Assembly (NCBI RefSeq): GCF_031760065.1
Contig: NZ_CP134500.1
Span: 5,456,001 to 5,520,000, forward strand
From: Streptomyces durocortorensis
Lineage (GTDB): Bacteria; Actinomycetota; Actinomycetes; Streptomycetales; Streptomycetaceae
Direction: 5' to 3'
DNA length: 64,000 nucleotides
A program made the position numbers and the translations under genes. Of the stretch, positions 1-10,336 are shown in pieces; position 1 is the stretch's first letter, and every line of letters starts with the position of its first letter. The notes beneath the pieces were generated by a model, which ran no database searches, was not told where the DNA came from, and saw nothing but the letters and a program-made list of their open reading frames with translations.

Positions 1-359
1 GTGGTTCATGACGAAGTCGATGATCACGCGCATGCCCCGCTGGTGCGAGGCGTCCACGAACTCCACGAAGTCGGCGAGATCGCCGAACTCCGGCAGGACC
101 GCGGTGTAGTCGGAAACGTCGTAGCCCCCGTCGCGCAGCGGCGACTTGAAGAACGGCGGCAGCCAGAGGCAGTCCACGCCGAGCCACTGGAGGTAGTCCA
201 GCTTGGCGGTGATGCCCTTGAGGTCGCCGATTCCATCCCCGTTGGAGTCCTGGAAGGACCGGACGAGCACCTCGTAGAAGACGGCGCGCTTGAACCAGTC
301 GGGATCGCGGTCCTTGGCGGGAGTGTCCTCGAACGTGTCGTGGACAGGCTCATTGACGA

Positions 360-363
<4 letters not shown>
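1..363 (-). CDS. treS: Trehalose synthase (maltose alpha-D-glucosyltransferase), N-terminal part
   Basis: This is the first 121 codons of TreS, which interconverts trehalose and maltose in the cytoplasm; the rest lies beyond base 1. The frame starts [20 protein letters not shown] and continues with the GH13 start of Tre[61 protein letters not shown], then the first catalytic-barrel motif ending IIDFVMNH. The ATG at 363 overlaps the glgE stop codon (ATGA), so translation is probably coupled to glgE. In actinobacteria TreS makes maltose, which a maltokinase turns into maltose 1-phosphate for GlgE. That kinase would be expected just outside the window. The identification is firm although only the N-terminus is visible. 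Confidence 0.93.
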
Positions 364-2378
<2,015 letters not shown>

Positions 2379-3062
2379 GGAATCACCTGGGGGCTGGAGG
2401 AGCTCGGTGCGGACGGGATACGGCACGGGCACGGAGGACCGACCGCGCGTGCCGCGATGATGGGGATCTGTCCTTTGTAGCTGCTCAGCTGTCTGCTGAC
2501 GGGCTGTGGGCATGGCCGCTCCTGTCCGCGTTCACTCGAATGGCACTCGAATGGGTGGGTCGCGGGGGTTTCGTGCAAGTTCGGGGATGCACGGAGAACG
2601 TGTGCGGGCCGGGACGTGCGGTGTACCGGGGAAGCCTTCCCCGCGGCCGCGGGTGGGAAATCCGGCGCTGTGTTAACTACTCGGTCGTAGCCGGTCGGTC
2701 GGAGACGCTCACGCCCCGGCGCGCGCTCCGGCGGCATACGGAGATCCGAAGCGCCCCCACAGGTTCCGGATACCCGATCTGCGGCGCCACACGGCAGCTT
2801 TCCCTGTGGCTCAGAGGTCCACAAGGCTGCGTACGGGGGTGAAATCGGCCAAACCCCCAGGTGAACGGGTGTGGCGGGGGACGGTGGGCGAGGTTCGTGG
2901 GGCGCCTGTGGGGAGGTGCGCAGCGGTCGGCCCCGGACCCTGTGAGCCGTCCGCGCGCCGTGGTCGCGGCCCGCGGACGGCCGCTACCGTCGAGGGTGAC
3001 GGAAGGGCGCACACCGTCGTGCGTCCCCTCGGATGCGCAAGTCCCCTGTAAAGGTGGAGTAC
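2379..3062. other. Divergent intergenic region between glgE and glgP
   Basis: This stretch of about 680 bases separates the divergent glgE and glgP starts and should hold both promoters. I see no convincing reading frame with Streptomyces codon use. If the upstream glgE ATG at 2513 were used, its first part would be coding, but third-position G/C there is too low. No strong hairpin or clear -35/-10 pair stood out. A TA-containing patch near 2670-2690 is the most promoter-like part. Confidence 0.4.
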
Positions 3063-5732
3063 GTGAAGGCCATTCGTCGATTCACCGTGCGTCCTGTCCT
3101 CCCCGAACCCCTCCGACCCCTCCACGACCTCGCGCGCAACCTGCGCTGGTCCTGGCACACCGAGACCCGTGAGCTCTTCCGGTCCGCCGACCCCGAGGGC
3201 TGGCGGCCCGCGGACGCCGACCCCGTACGCCTGCTCGGCTCGCTGTCCGCCGGGCGGCTCACCGAACTGGCCCGGGACGAGGAGTACCTCGGCCGCCTCG
3301 CCGCGGCCTCCGCCGACCTCGCGGAGTATCTGGAAGGCCCCCGCTGGTATCAGGAACAGCAGGCCGCCGGAGCCGAACTCCCGTCCGCAATCGCCTACTT
3401 CTCACCCGAGTTCGGCGTCACCGCGGCGCTGCCCCAGTACAGCGGCGGCCTCGGCATCCTGGCCGGCGACCACCTCAAGGCCGCCAGCGACCTCGGTGTC
3501 CCGCTCATCGGCGTCGGGCTGCTCTACCGCCACGGCTACTTCCGCCAGACCCTCTCGCGCGAGGGCTGGCAGCAGGAGCACTATCCCGTCCTCGACCCCA
3601 ACGAACTCCCCCTCGACCTGGTCCGCGAGGCCGACGGCGCTCCCGCCAGGGTGGTGCTCGCCCTGCCCGGCGGACGCTCGCTGCACGCGTGCGTCTGGCT
3701 GGCCCGCGTCGGCCGCGTTCCGCTGCTCCTGCTCGACTCCGACGTCGAGGAGAACGCCCCCGGCGAACGCGACGTCACCGACCGGCTCTACGGCGGCGGC
3801 AGCGACCACCGCCTCCTCCAGGAGATGCTGCTCGGCATCGGCGGGGTGCGCGCCGTGCGCACCTGGTGCCGCCTCACCGGCACCCCGGAGCCGGAGGTCT
3901 TCCACACCAACGAGGGCCACGCAGGCTTCCTCGGCCTGGAGCGCATCCGCGAACTGTCCGCCAACGGGCACGACTTCGAGGCCGCCCTCGAAGTGGTCCG
4001 GGCCGGGACCGTCTTCACCACGCACACCCCGGTGCCCGCCGGGATAGACCGTTTCGACCGGCAGCTCGTCGCCCGCCACTTCGGCGACGACGGCGAACTG
4101 CCCGGCGTACCCGTCGAGAAGATCCTCCGGCTCGGCACCGAGACCTACCCCGGCGGCGAGCCCGAGCTGTTCAACATGGCAGTGATGGGCCTCCGGCTCG
4201 CCCAGCGTGCCAACGGGGTCTCCACCCTCCACGGGGCCGTCAGCCGGGAGATGTTCTCCGGGCTCTGGCCGGGCTTCGACTCCGCCGAGGTCCCCATCAC
4301 CTCCGTCACCAACGGGGTGCACGCCCCGACCTGGGTGGCCCCCGAGGTGTTCCGGCTCGGCGCGGGCCAGGTCGGCGAGGGCCGCGCCCACCAGGTGCTG
4401 GCGGGCGGACCGGTGGCCGACGAGGCTTCCTCGGGGAGCGGCACCCCGCGCCGCTGGGAGGCGGTGACCGGCATCGGCGACCAGGAGATCTGGGACCTGC
4501 GCCGGGACCTGCGCGGCCAGCTGGTCACCGAGGTCCGCCGCCGCCTCTACGCCTCCTGGCGCAGGCGCGGCGCGGGCACCGCCGAACTGGGCTGGATCGA
4601 CGGTGTCCTCGACCCGGACGTCCTGACCATCGGCTTCGCCCGCCGCGTCCCCTCGTACAAGCGGCTCACGCTGATGCTCCGCGACCGCGACCGGCTGCGC
4701 GAGCTGCTGCTGCACCCCACGCACCCGATCCAGATCGTCGTCGCGGGCAAGGCCCACCCGGCCGACGACGGCGGCAAGCGGCTGGTGCAGGAGCTGGTGC
4801 GGTTCGCGGACGACCCGCGGGTGCGCCACCGCATCGTCTTCCTGCCGGACTACGGCATGGGCATGGCGCAGAAGCTCTATCCGGGCTGCGACGTCTGGCT
4901 CAACAACCCGCTGCGCCCCCTGGAGGCGTGCGGTACGAGCGGCATGAAGGCGGCGCTCAACGGATGCCTCAACCTGTCGGTGCGGGACGGCTGGTGGGAC
5001 GAGTGGTTCGACCCGGACTTCGGCTGGGAGATCCCCACCGCCGACGGCTCCGCGGTCGACGAGGACCGCCGCGACGAGCTGGAGTCGAACGCCCTCTACT
5101 CCCTGATCGAGGACCGGGTCGCCCCGCGCTTCTACGACCGGGGGGCGGCGGGGCTGCCCGACCGGTGGATCGAGATGGTCCGCTCCACTCTGGTCAGCCT
5201 GGGCCCGAAGGTGCTCGCGGGGCGCATGGTGCGGGAGTACGTGGAGCGGCTCTACACCCCGGCCGCGCGGTCCCGGCGGGCCCTGACGCCCGAGGCCGCG
5301 CGGGGCCTCGCCCAGTGGAAGTCCCGGGTCCGGGCGGCCTGGCCGGAAGTCTCCGTCGACCATGTGGAGTCGGTCACGGGCACCGCAGCAGGCGGCTCGG
5401 CGGAGCTCGGCGCCACCCTGTCGCTGCGGGTGCGGGTCGCGCTCGGCGGTCTGGACCCGGACGACGTCGAGGTGCAGGTGGTCGCGGGCCGGGTCGACTC
5501 CGGCGATGCCATCGCGGACGCCCAGACCTTCCCGCTGAAGCCGGCGGGCGGCCACGACCTGGAGGACCGCTGGCTGTACGAGGGCCCGCTCACCCTGGAG
5601 CGGACGGGACCGTACGGCTACACCGTGCGCGTCCTGCCCGCCCACGGACTGCTGGCCTCGGGCGCCGAACTGGGCCTGGTCGCGCTGCCGACCGAGGCGA
5701 CGGGTGAGGGCGCGGGCGTGCTGATGCGCTGA
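3063..5732 (+). CDS. glgP: Alpha-glucan (glycogen) phosphorylase
   Basis: This cytoplasmic enzyme phosphorolyses alpha-1,4-glucans to glucose 1-phosphate (GT35 family, PLP-dependent). I chose the GTG at 3063 (889 aa), reading MKAIRRFTVRPVLPEPLRPL, with AAGGTGGA just upstream. An ATG ten codons earlier has no Shine-Dalgarno sequence. An N-terminal DUF3417-type domain precedes the catalytic part. The PLP site is visible as EACGTSGMKAALNG, with the Schiff-base lysine at about residue 629. The phosphorylase motif NEGHAGFLGLERIREL and the TSVTNGVHAPTW segment are also present. The gene diverges from glgE and ends at a strong bidirectional terminator. In actinobacteria it recovers glucose from the glucan that GlgE builds. 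Confidence 0.93.
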   Translation: MKAIRRFTVRPVLPEPLRPLHDLARNLRWSWHTETRELFRSADPEGWRPADADPVRLLGSLSAGRLTELARDEEYLGRLAAASADLAEYLEGPRWYQEQQAAGAELPSAIAYFSPEFGVTAALPQYSGGLGILAGDHLKAASDLGVPLIGVGLLYRHGYFRQTLSREGWQQEHYPVLDPNELPLDLVREADGAPARVVLALPGGRSLHACVWLARVGRVPLLLLDSDVEENAPGERDVTDRLYGGGSDHRLLQEMLLGIGGVRAVRTWCRLTGTPEPEVFHTNEGHAGFLGLERIRELSANGHDFEAALEVVRAGTVFTTHTPVPAGIDRFDRQLVARHFGDDGELPGVPVEKILRLGTETYPGGEPELFNMAVMGLRLAQRANGVSTLHGAVSREMFSGLWPGFDSAEVPITSVTNGVHAPTWVAPEVFRLGAGQVGEGRAHQVLAGGPVADEASSGSGTPRRWEAVTGIGDQEIWDLRRDLRGQLVTEVRRRLYASWRRRGAGTAELGWIDGVLDPDVLTIGFARRVPSYKRLTLMLRDRDRLRELLLHPTHPIQIVVAGKAHPADDGGKRLVQELVRFADDPRVRHRIVFLPDYGMGMAQKLYPGCDVWLNNPLRPLEACGTSGMKAALNGCLNLSVRDGWWDEWFDPDFGWEIPTADGSAVDEDRRDELESNALYSLIEDRVAPRFYDRGAAGLPDRWIEMVRSTLVSLGPKVLAGRMVREYVERLYTPAARSRRALTPEAARGLAQWKSRVRAAWPEVSVDHVESVTGTAAGGSAELGATLSLRVRVALGGLDPDDVEVQVVAGRVDSGDAIADAQTFPLKPAGGHDLEDRWLYEGPLTLERTGPYGYTVRVLPAHGLLASGAELGLVALPTEATGEGAGVLMR

Positions 5733-5746
5733 GCGACGCGGTACGG

Positions 5747-5786
5747 CGAACGGCCCGGGAGAGGGGAACCCCTCCCGGGCCGTTCG
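5747..5786. terminator. Bidirectional hairpin between glgP and the metalloprotease
   Basis: The 15-base arm CGAACGGCCCGGGAG (5747-5761) is followed after a short loop by its exact complement (5772-5786). The hairpin lies between the convergent stops of glgP and the M4 protease and can serve both strands. There is no U tract, as is usual in Streptomyces. Confidence 0.8.
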
Positions 5787-5827
5787 GTCGTTCGGTCGTT
5801 GGGCCGTCCGCCGGATCGGAGTACCGA

Positions 5828-7867
5828 TCAGAAGGTGAGCTTGAAGCTGTTGATCCGACCGATGTCGTACCGGGCGCGGTCCTGGACCCTCAGCTTCCAC
5901 TCCCCGTTGGCCACCTTGGACGAGGCGTTGACCGTGTAGGTCTCCACCACGTTGTCCGCGGAGTCGCCGGAGGAGGTGTTCTTCAGGCGGAAGGTGCCGC
6001 CGTCCGGGGCCACCAGGTCGATGACCAGGTCACCGCGCCAGGTGTGGCTGATGTTCACGCCGACCTTGAGGTCGCTCGGGGCGTTGCCCGCGATGCCGGT
6101 GACGTTGACCGAGCTGGTGACGGCCGCGCCCGCGTCCGGGATGTTCACGACGGTGTCGTTCTCGAAGACCTTGTCGCCCGGGTCGGGGTCGCCGCCGCCG
6201 GGGCGGTCGCCCACGTTGATGCCGGCCCAGGCGTGCGCCACGGCCGCGTACTCGGGGCTGGTGGCCCCGTACAGCTCACTGGCGACCGCGAGCGTGCCGG
6301 TGCGGGCGGCGGCGTAGTTCGTGGTCGAGGTGAACTTGGTGGTGAGCGCCTTGAACCAGATCAGCGACGCCTTGTCCCGGCCGATGCCGGTGACCGGCAG
6401 CCCGTCGGAGGTCGGGGAGTCGTAGCTGACACCGTTGATCGTCTTGGCGCCGCTGCCCTCGGAGAGCAGGTAGTACCAGTGGTTGGCCGGGCCCGACGAG
6501 TAGTGCACGTCGACGTTGCCGATGCCGGAGTACCAGTAGTCCTTGGAGTTGCCGTCCCGGCTCGGCTTGTCCATGTAGCGCAGCGGGGTGCCGTTGCCGC
6601 GGATGTCGATCTTCTCGCCGACCAGGTAGTCGCCCTGGTCCTCGGAGTTGTTCGCGTGGAACTCGACGGCGGCGGCGAAGATGTCGGACGTCGCCTCGTT
6701 GAGGCCGCCGGACTCACCGCTGTAGCGGAGGCCCGCCGTGTTCGAGGTGAGGCCGTGGGTCATCTCGTGGGCGGCCACGTCGATGGAGGTCAGCGGTTTG
6801 GCGTTGCCGTCGCCGTCGCCGTACGTCATGCAGAAGCAGCTGTCCTGCCAGAAGGCGTTGACGTAGTTGTTGCCGTAGTGGACGCGGGAGTACGCGCCGA
6901 CGCCGTCGCCCCGGATGCCGCTGCGGCCGTGCACGTTCTTGAAGTAGTCCCAGGTGAGCGCGGCCCCGTAGTGGGCGTCGGCGCCCGCGGTCTCGGCGTT
7001 CTGCGGGGTGCCGTCGCCCCAGACGTCGTCCGGCCCGGAGAACAGGGTCCCGGTGCCGGAGCTGCCCCGGTTGAGGTTGTACGTCTTGTGGTTGCCGCGC
7101 GTGGTGTCGGTCAGGGTGTACGAGGGCGCCGTGCCCAGCGTCACCTGGCCGCTGTACTGGGTGTTGCCGGTGCCGTTGTGGACGGCCTGCCACTCGTAGA
7201 GCTTCTCGCCGGAGGCGGCGTCGGTGATCACGTGGAGCTCGTTCGGGGTGCCGTCGTGCTGGAGTCCGCCGACCACGGTCTCGTACGCGAGCTTCGGGGA
7301 GCCGCCGCCCAGCCAGACCACCTTGCGCGGCGCCTTCTCCGCCTCCGTCGCCTTGGAGCCCTCGGCCTTCGCCGCGCCGAGCGCCTGCTTCTCCGCGGTG
7401 GCCGGGGCCACGTCGGCGGCGAGGCCGACGGCCTTCAGCTGCGCGGAGGTCGCGTTCGACGCCTTGCTGACGCCCTCGGTCGCCCCGGCCGCGGACTCCT
7501 TCACCACGAGGTCGCCGCCGAGGACGGGGAGCCCGCCGAGGGTGCGCTCGTAGCGGGTGTGCGTGGTGCCGTCCCGGTCCTGGACGACATCGCGGACCAC
7601 GAGCTTCTCGGTGGGCCCGAGGCCGAGTTCCTTGGCGGTGGCCGCCTTGGTGCCGTTGGCCTCACTGAGGAGCTCGGCGCGCTGGGCGGGGGACAGCTTG
7701 ACGGGCAGGGCGGCCGGATCGGCCTTCGTGCCCGCGGTGATCCCGCCGGCGGGGGCCGAGGCGGGGCCCGCGGAGGCGACTCCGGACGGGACGGCGACGG
7801 CTATCAGGGCTGCTGCGGCTATCAGAGCGCCGGTCGCGGTGGCGCGACGGCTGGGCGTGGATCTCAC
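5828..7867 (-). CDS. Secreted M4 (thermolysin-like) neutral zinc metalloprotease with P domain
   Basis: This is a 679-aa secreted endopeptidase. It has an N-terminal signal peptide (about residues 1-33, ending SGVASAGPASA), an FTP/PepSY-type propeptide (about 50-225) and an M4 catalytic domain (about 230-550). The zinc motif is HEMTH at 367-371, with the third ligand Glu in GGLNEATSD at about 391. A C-terminal proprotein-convertase P domain (about 565-679) follows a PGGGDPDPGD linker. The GTG start at 7867 has AAGGAG at good spacing. The propeptide should inhibit the enzyme until it is cleaved outside the cell. The gene stands alone and is convergent with glgP. The family assignment is firm; the natural substrate is unknown. 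Confidence 0.92.
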   Translation of the reverse strand: MRSTPSRRATATGALIAAAALIAVAVPSGVASAGPASAPAGGITAGTKADPAALPVKLSPAQRAELLSEANGTKAATAKELGLGPTEKLVVRDVVQDRDGTTHTRYERTLGGLPVLGGDLVVKESAAGATEGVSKASNATSAQLKAVGLAADVAPATAEKQALGAAKAEGSKATEAEKAPRKVVWLGGGSPKLAYETVVGGLQHDGTPNELHVITDAASGEKLYEWQAVHNGTGNTQYSGQVTLGTAPSYTLTDTTRGNHKTYNLNRGSSGTGTLFSGPDDVWGDGTPQNAETAGADAHYGAALTWDYFKNVHGRSGIRGDGVGAYSRVHYGNNYVNAFWQDSCFCMTYGDGDGNAKPLTSIDVAAHEMTHGLTSNTAGLRYSGESGGLNEATSDIFAAAVEFHANNSEDQGDYLVGEKIDIRGNGTPLRYMDKPSRDGNSKDYWYSGIGNVDVHYSSGPANHWYYLLSEGSGAKTINGVSYDSPTSDGLPVTGIGRDKASLIWFKALTTKFTSTTNYAAARTGTLAVASELYGATSPEYAAVAHAWAGINVGDRPGGGDPDPGDKVFENDTVVNIPDAGAAVTSSVNVTGIAGNAPSDLKVGVNISHTWRGDLVIDLVAPDGGTFRLKNTSSGDSADNVVETYTVNASSKVANGEWKLRVQDRARYDIGRINSFKLTF

Positions 7868-8458
7868 GCGGACTCCTTCTGCGAGGGGGGTACCGGCGGC
7901 GCTGGACGAGCCGTCCGGGCGGTGCAGGCGGTGCGCAGAACGGGGTGAAGAGTGTCAGCAGATACCCATGCGTGTCAGGGGCGCGTCAAAAACTTGGCCG
8001 ATTCTCGTTCGTTGCCGAGAAGGTCATGTTCGTTAAGCGGACGTTTCGCTGATCATTGCCACAGTGTTACCGGACGTCCAACAAGCCAGTACTCACAGGG
8101 TGGTCACAGGTTTCGTGCGTGAAGAGCACTGCCGGGCGCCGGGTGGGCGGGGCGGTGTGGACCACCTGGTGAGACGAAGGCGTGTTCTGGCCAGATCCCG
8201 CCGCCGGAATCCGAGGGTCCATCAGGGGTGGCACGGGGCCCGCTCCCCGTTCGCCGTCGTCTCGGGCGGTCGCGTCCGACGGGTGCGCGGCGGCGGTCGC
8301 CCGCTGCGGGCCGACGGGCGGCCCGGCGGCGCGCCGGGCCGACGGCAGCACCGCGAAGCCCCCCCCGGCACGTCACTGCCCCAGGCGTGGTACCGCAGTC
8401 GGCGGCGCCGAGCCGGTATCCGGTCGAGTCAGGTCGATTCAGGTCAGGTCAGGTCAGG
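7868..8458. other. Intergenic region upstream of the metalloprotease
   Basis: About 590 bases lie between the protease start and the 3' end of the ABC exporter operon. The part near 7960-8080 is less G+C rich and contains TTCTCG(N8)CGAGAA at about 8003-8022, so it probably holds the protease promoter. I see no real gene. Immediately before the exporter stop codon side lies a short pentanucleotide repeat, listed separately. Confidence 0.35.
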
Positions 8459-8460
8459 TC
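8430..8460. repeat. Pentanucleotide tandem repeat (AGGTC/GACCT) touching an ABC gene stop codon
   Basis: Four perfect AGGTC units at 8441-8460, with degenerate units just before, lie directly at the 3' end of the downstream ABC gene. On the minus strand the stop TGA is followed by repeated CCTGA. Each unit repeats the TGA trinucleotide, although not all in one frame. Slippage during replication is the likely origin. Confidence 0.7.
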
Positions 8461-10336
8461 AGACCAGGCTGTCCCGCCACGTCCGGTGCAGACCCGCGAA
8501 CCGCCCCGTACCGCCGATCAGTTCGGCGGGAGTGCCGTCCTCCACGATCCGGCCGTGCTCCATCACCAGCACCCGGTCCGCGATCTCCACCGTGGAGAGC
8601 CGGTGGGCGATCACCACCGCCGTGCGGCCGTGCAGCACCGTGTCCATGGCCCGCTGCACCGCCCGCTCGCCGGGAATGTCCAGGGAGCTGGTCGCCTCGT
8701 CCAGGATCAGTACCGCCGGGTTCGCCAGCAGGGCGCGGGCGAAGGCCACCAACTGCCGCTGGCCCGCCGAGATCCGCCCGCCCCGCTTGCGTACGTCGGT
8801 GTCGTAGCCGTCGGGCAGGGCGGCGATGAAGTCGTGCGCGCCGATCGCCCTCGCGGCGTGCTCGATCTCCTCGCGGGTGGCGTCCGGTCGGCCGATCGCG
8901 ATGTTCTCCGCGACCGTCCCGGAGAACAGGAACGCCTCCTGCGTCACCATGACCACACCCCGGCGCAGCCCCGCCGTGTCCAGGTCACGCAGGTCCACGC
9001 CGTCGAGCAGGACCCGGCCCTCGGTAGGGTCGTAGAAGCGGGCCAGCAGCTTGGCGAGCGTCGACTTGCCCGCGCCGGTGGAGCCGACGACCGCCACCGT
9101 ACGGCCCGCCGGGATGTGCAGGTCGAAGGCGGGCAGCACCTCGCCGCCCGTACGGTAGGCGAACCGCACCCGGTCGAACGTCACGTCACGGCCCGGGTGT
9201 TCGCCGGATCGGGGCGGCAGCTCCTTCGGGTCGCCCGCCTCGGGGACCGTCGGAGTCTGGGCCAGCAGACCGGCGATCTTCGTCAGCGAAGCGGCCGCCG
9301 ACTCGTAGGAGTTGAGGAACATCCCGAGCCGGTCGATCGGGTCGTACAGCCGGCGCAGATACAGCACGGCCGCCGCCAGCACCCCGAGCGCCAGCGTCCC
9401 CTCGGCCACCCGGTAGGCGCCCCACAGCACCATGCCCGCCACCGCGGTGTTCGCGATCAGCCGGGAGCCCACGACATAGCGGGCCAGCTCCAGGATCGCG
9501 TCGCCGTTCGCCCGCTCGTGGCGGGTGTTCAGCGCCGTGAACGCGGTGTCGTTGCTCCGCTCACGGCGGAACGCCTGGACCGGGCGGATGCCGTTCATCG
9601 TCTCCGCGAACTTCACGATCACCGCCGCGATCGCCGTCGACCGCGCCGCGAACGCGACGGACGCCCGCCGCCGGTACAACCGGACCATCAGATACAGCGG
9701 TACGAAGGAGAGCGCGGCGATCGCGCCGGTCCCCAGGTCCAGCCAGAGCAGCACCACTGTGATCGACACGAACGAGAGGACCACGCCGATCAGTTCCTGG
9801 AGGCCCTCGCTCAGCAGCTCCCGCAGCGACTCCACGTCCGTGGTGGAGCGCGAGATGATCCGGCCCGAGGTGTAGCGCTCGTGGAAGTCGACGCTCAGCG
9901 CCTGCGCGTGCCGGAAGATCCGGCCGCGCAGATCGAGCAGCACGTCCTGGTTGATCCGGGCGGCGGCCCGGATGAAGCCGTACTGGAGCACGCCCGCGCC
10001 CACCGAGCAGAGCGCGTAGCCGACCGCGACCGCGACCAGCGGACCGTAGTCGTGGTCCCGGAACGCCGGAACCCCGCTGTCGATCGCGTACGCCACCAGC
10101 AGCGGGCCCGCCTGCATCGCCGCCTGCTGGACCACCAGCAGCAGAGCCGCCACCGCGACCCGGCCGCGCATCGGGGCCAGCAGCGAGAACAGCAGCGACC
10201 GGGTCGCACCGGGCGGCGAGGGCAGGTCGTCCTGGTCGAACGCGTCGTCGGCGCGCTGCCGTACGGGCGCGGCCGGGCTCTTCGGCGGGCCGTCCTCGGC
10301 CGCGGGGAGCGAAGCGTCGTCGGTGGTCGTCGTCAT
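8459..10336 (-). CDS. ABC transporter, fused membrane/ATPase half-exporter (second subunit)
   Basis: This is a 625-aa half-exporter with an N-terminal six-helix type IV membrane domain (about residues 55-345) and a C-terminal ATPase. The Walker A motif is GSTGAGKSTLAKLL, Walker B is LILDEATSSLD with a normal catalytic Glu, and the switch His is in IAHRLST. The signature is ISAGQ rather than LSGGQ. The ATG at 10336 overlaps the TGA of the upstream ABC gene (ATGA), so the two are coupled and probably form a heterodimer. The frame stays open far upstream, but that part is a shadow of the first gene. Substrate is unknown; lipid or drug export is typical of the family. Confidence 0.9.
   Translation of the reverse strand: MTTTTDDASLPAAEDGPPKSPAAPVRQRADDAFDQDDLPSPPGATRSLLFSLLAPMRGRVAVAALLLVVQQAAMQAGPLLVAYAIDSGVPAFRDHDYGPLVAVAVGYALCSVGAGVLQYGFIRAAARINQDVLLDLRGRIFRHAQALSVDFHERYTSGRIISRSTTDVESLRELLSEGLQELIGVVLSFVSITVVLLWLDLGTGAIAALSFVPLYLMVRLYRRRASVAFAARSTAIAAVIVKFAETMNGIRPVQAFRRERSNDTAFTALNTRHERANGDAILELARYVVGSRLIANTAVAGMVLWGAYRVAEGTLALGVLAAAVLYLRRLYDPIDRLGMFLNSYESAAASLTKIAGLLAQTPTVPEAGDPKELPPRSGEHPGRDVTFDRVRFAYRTGGEVLPAFDLHIPAGRTVAVVGSTGAGKSTLAKLLARFYDPTEGRVLLDGVDLRDLDTAGLRRGVVMVTQEAFLFSGTVAENIAIGRPDATREEIEHAARAIGAHDFIAALPDGYDTDVRKRGGRISAGQRQLVAFARALLANPAVLILDEATSSLDIPGERAVQRAMDTVLHGRTAVVIAHRLSTVEIADRVLVMEHGRIVEDGTPAELIGGTGRFAGLHRTWRDSLV

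Noticed and set aside
3402..5900. 832-codon minus-strand open frame opposite glgP
   Set aside because: It is the antisense shadow of a well-supported phosphorylase gene. Such frames are expected at this G+C level, and the product is Ala/Arg/Gly-rich with no family pattern.
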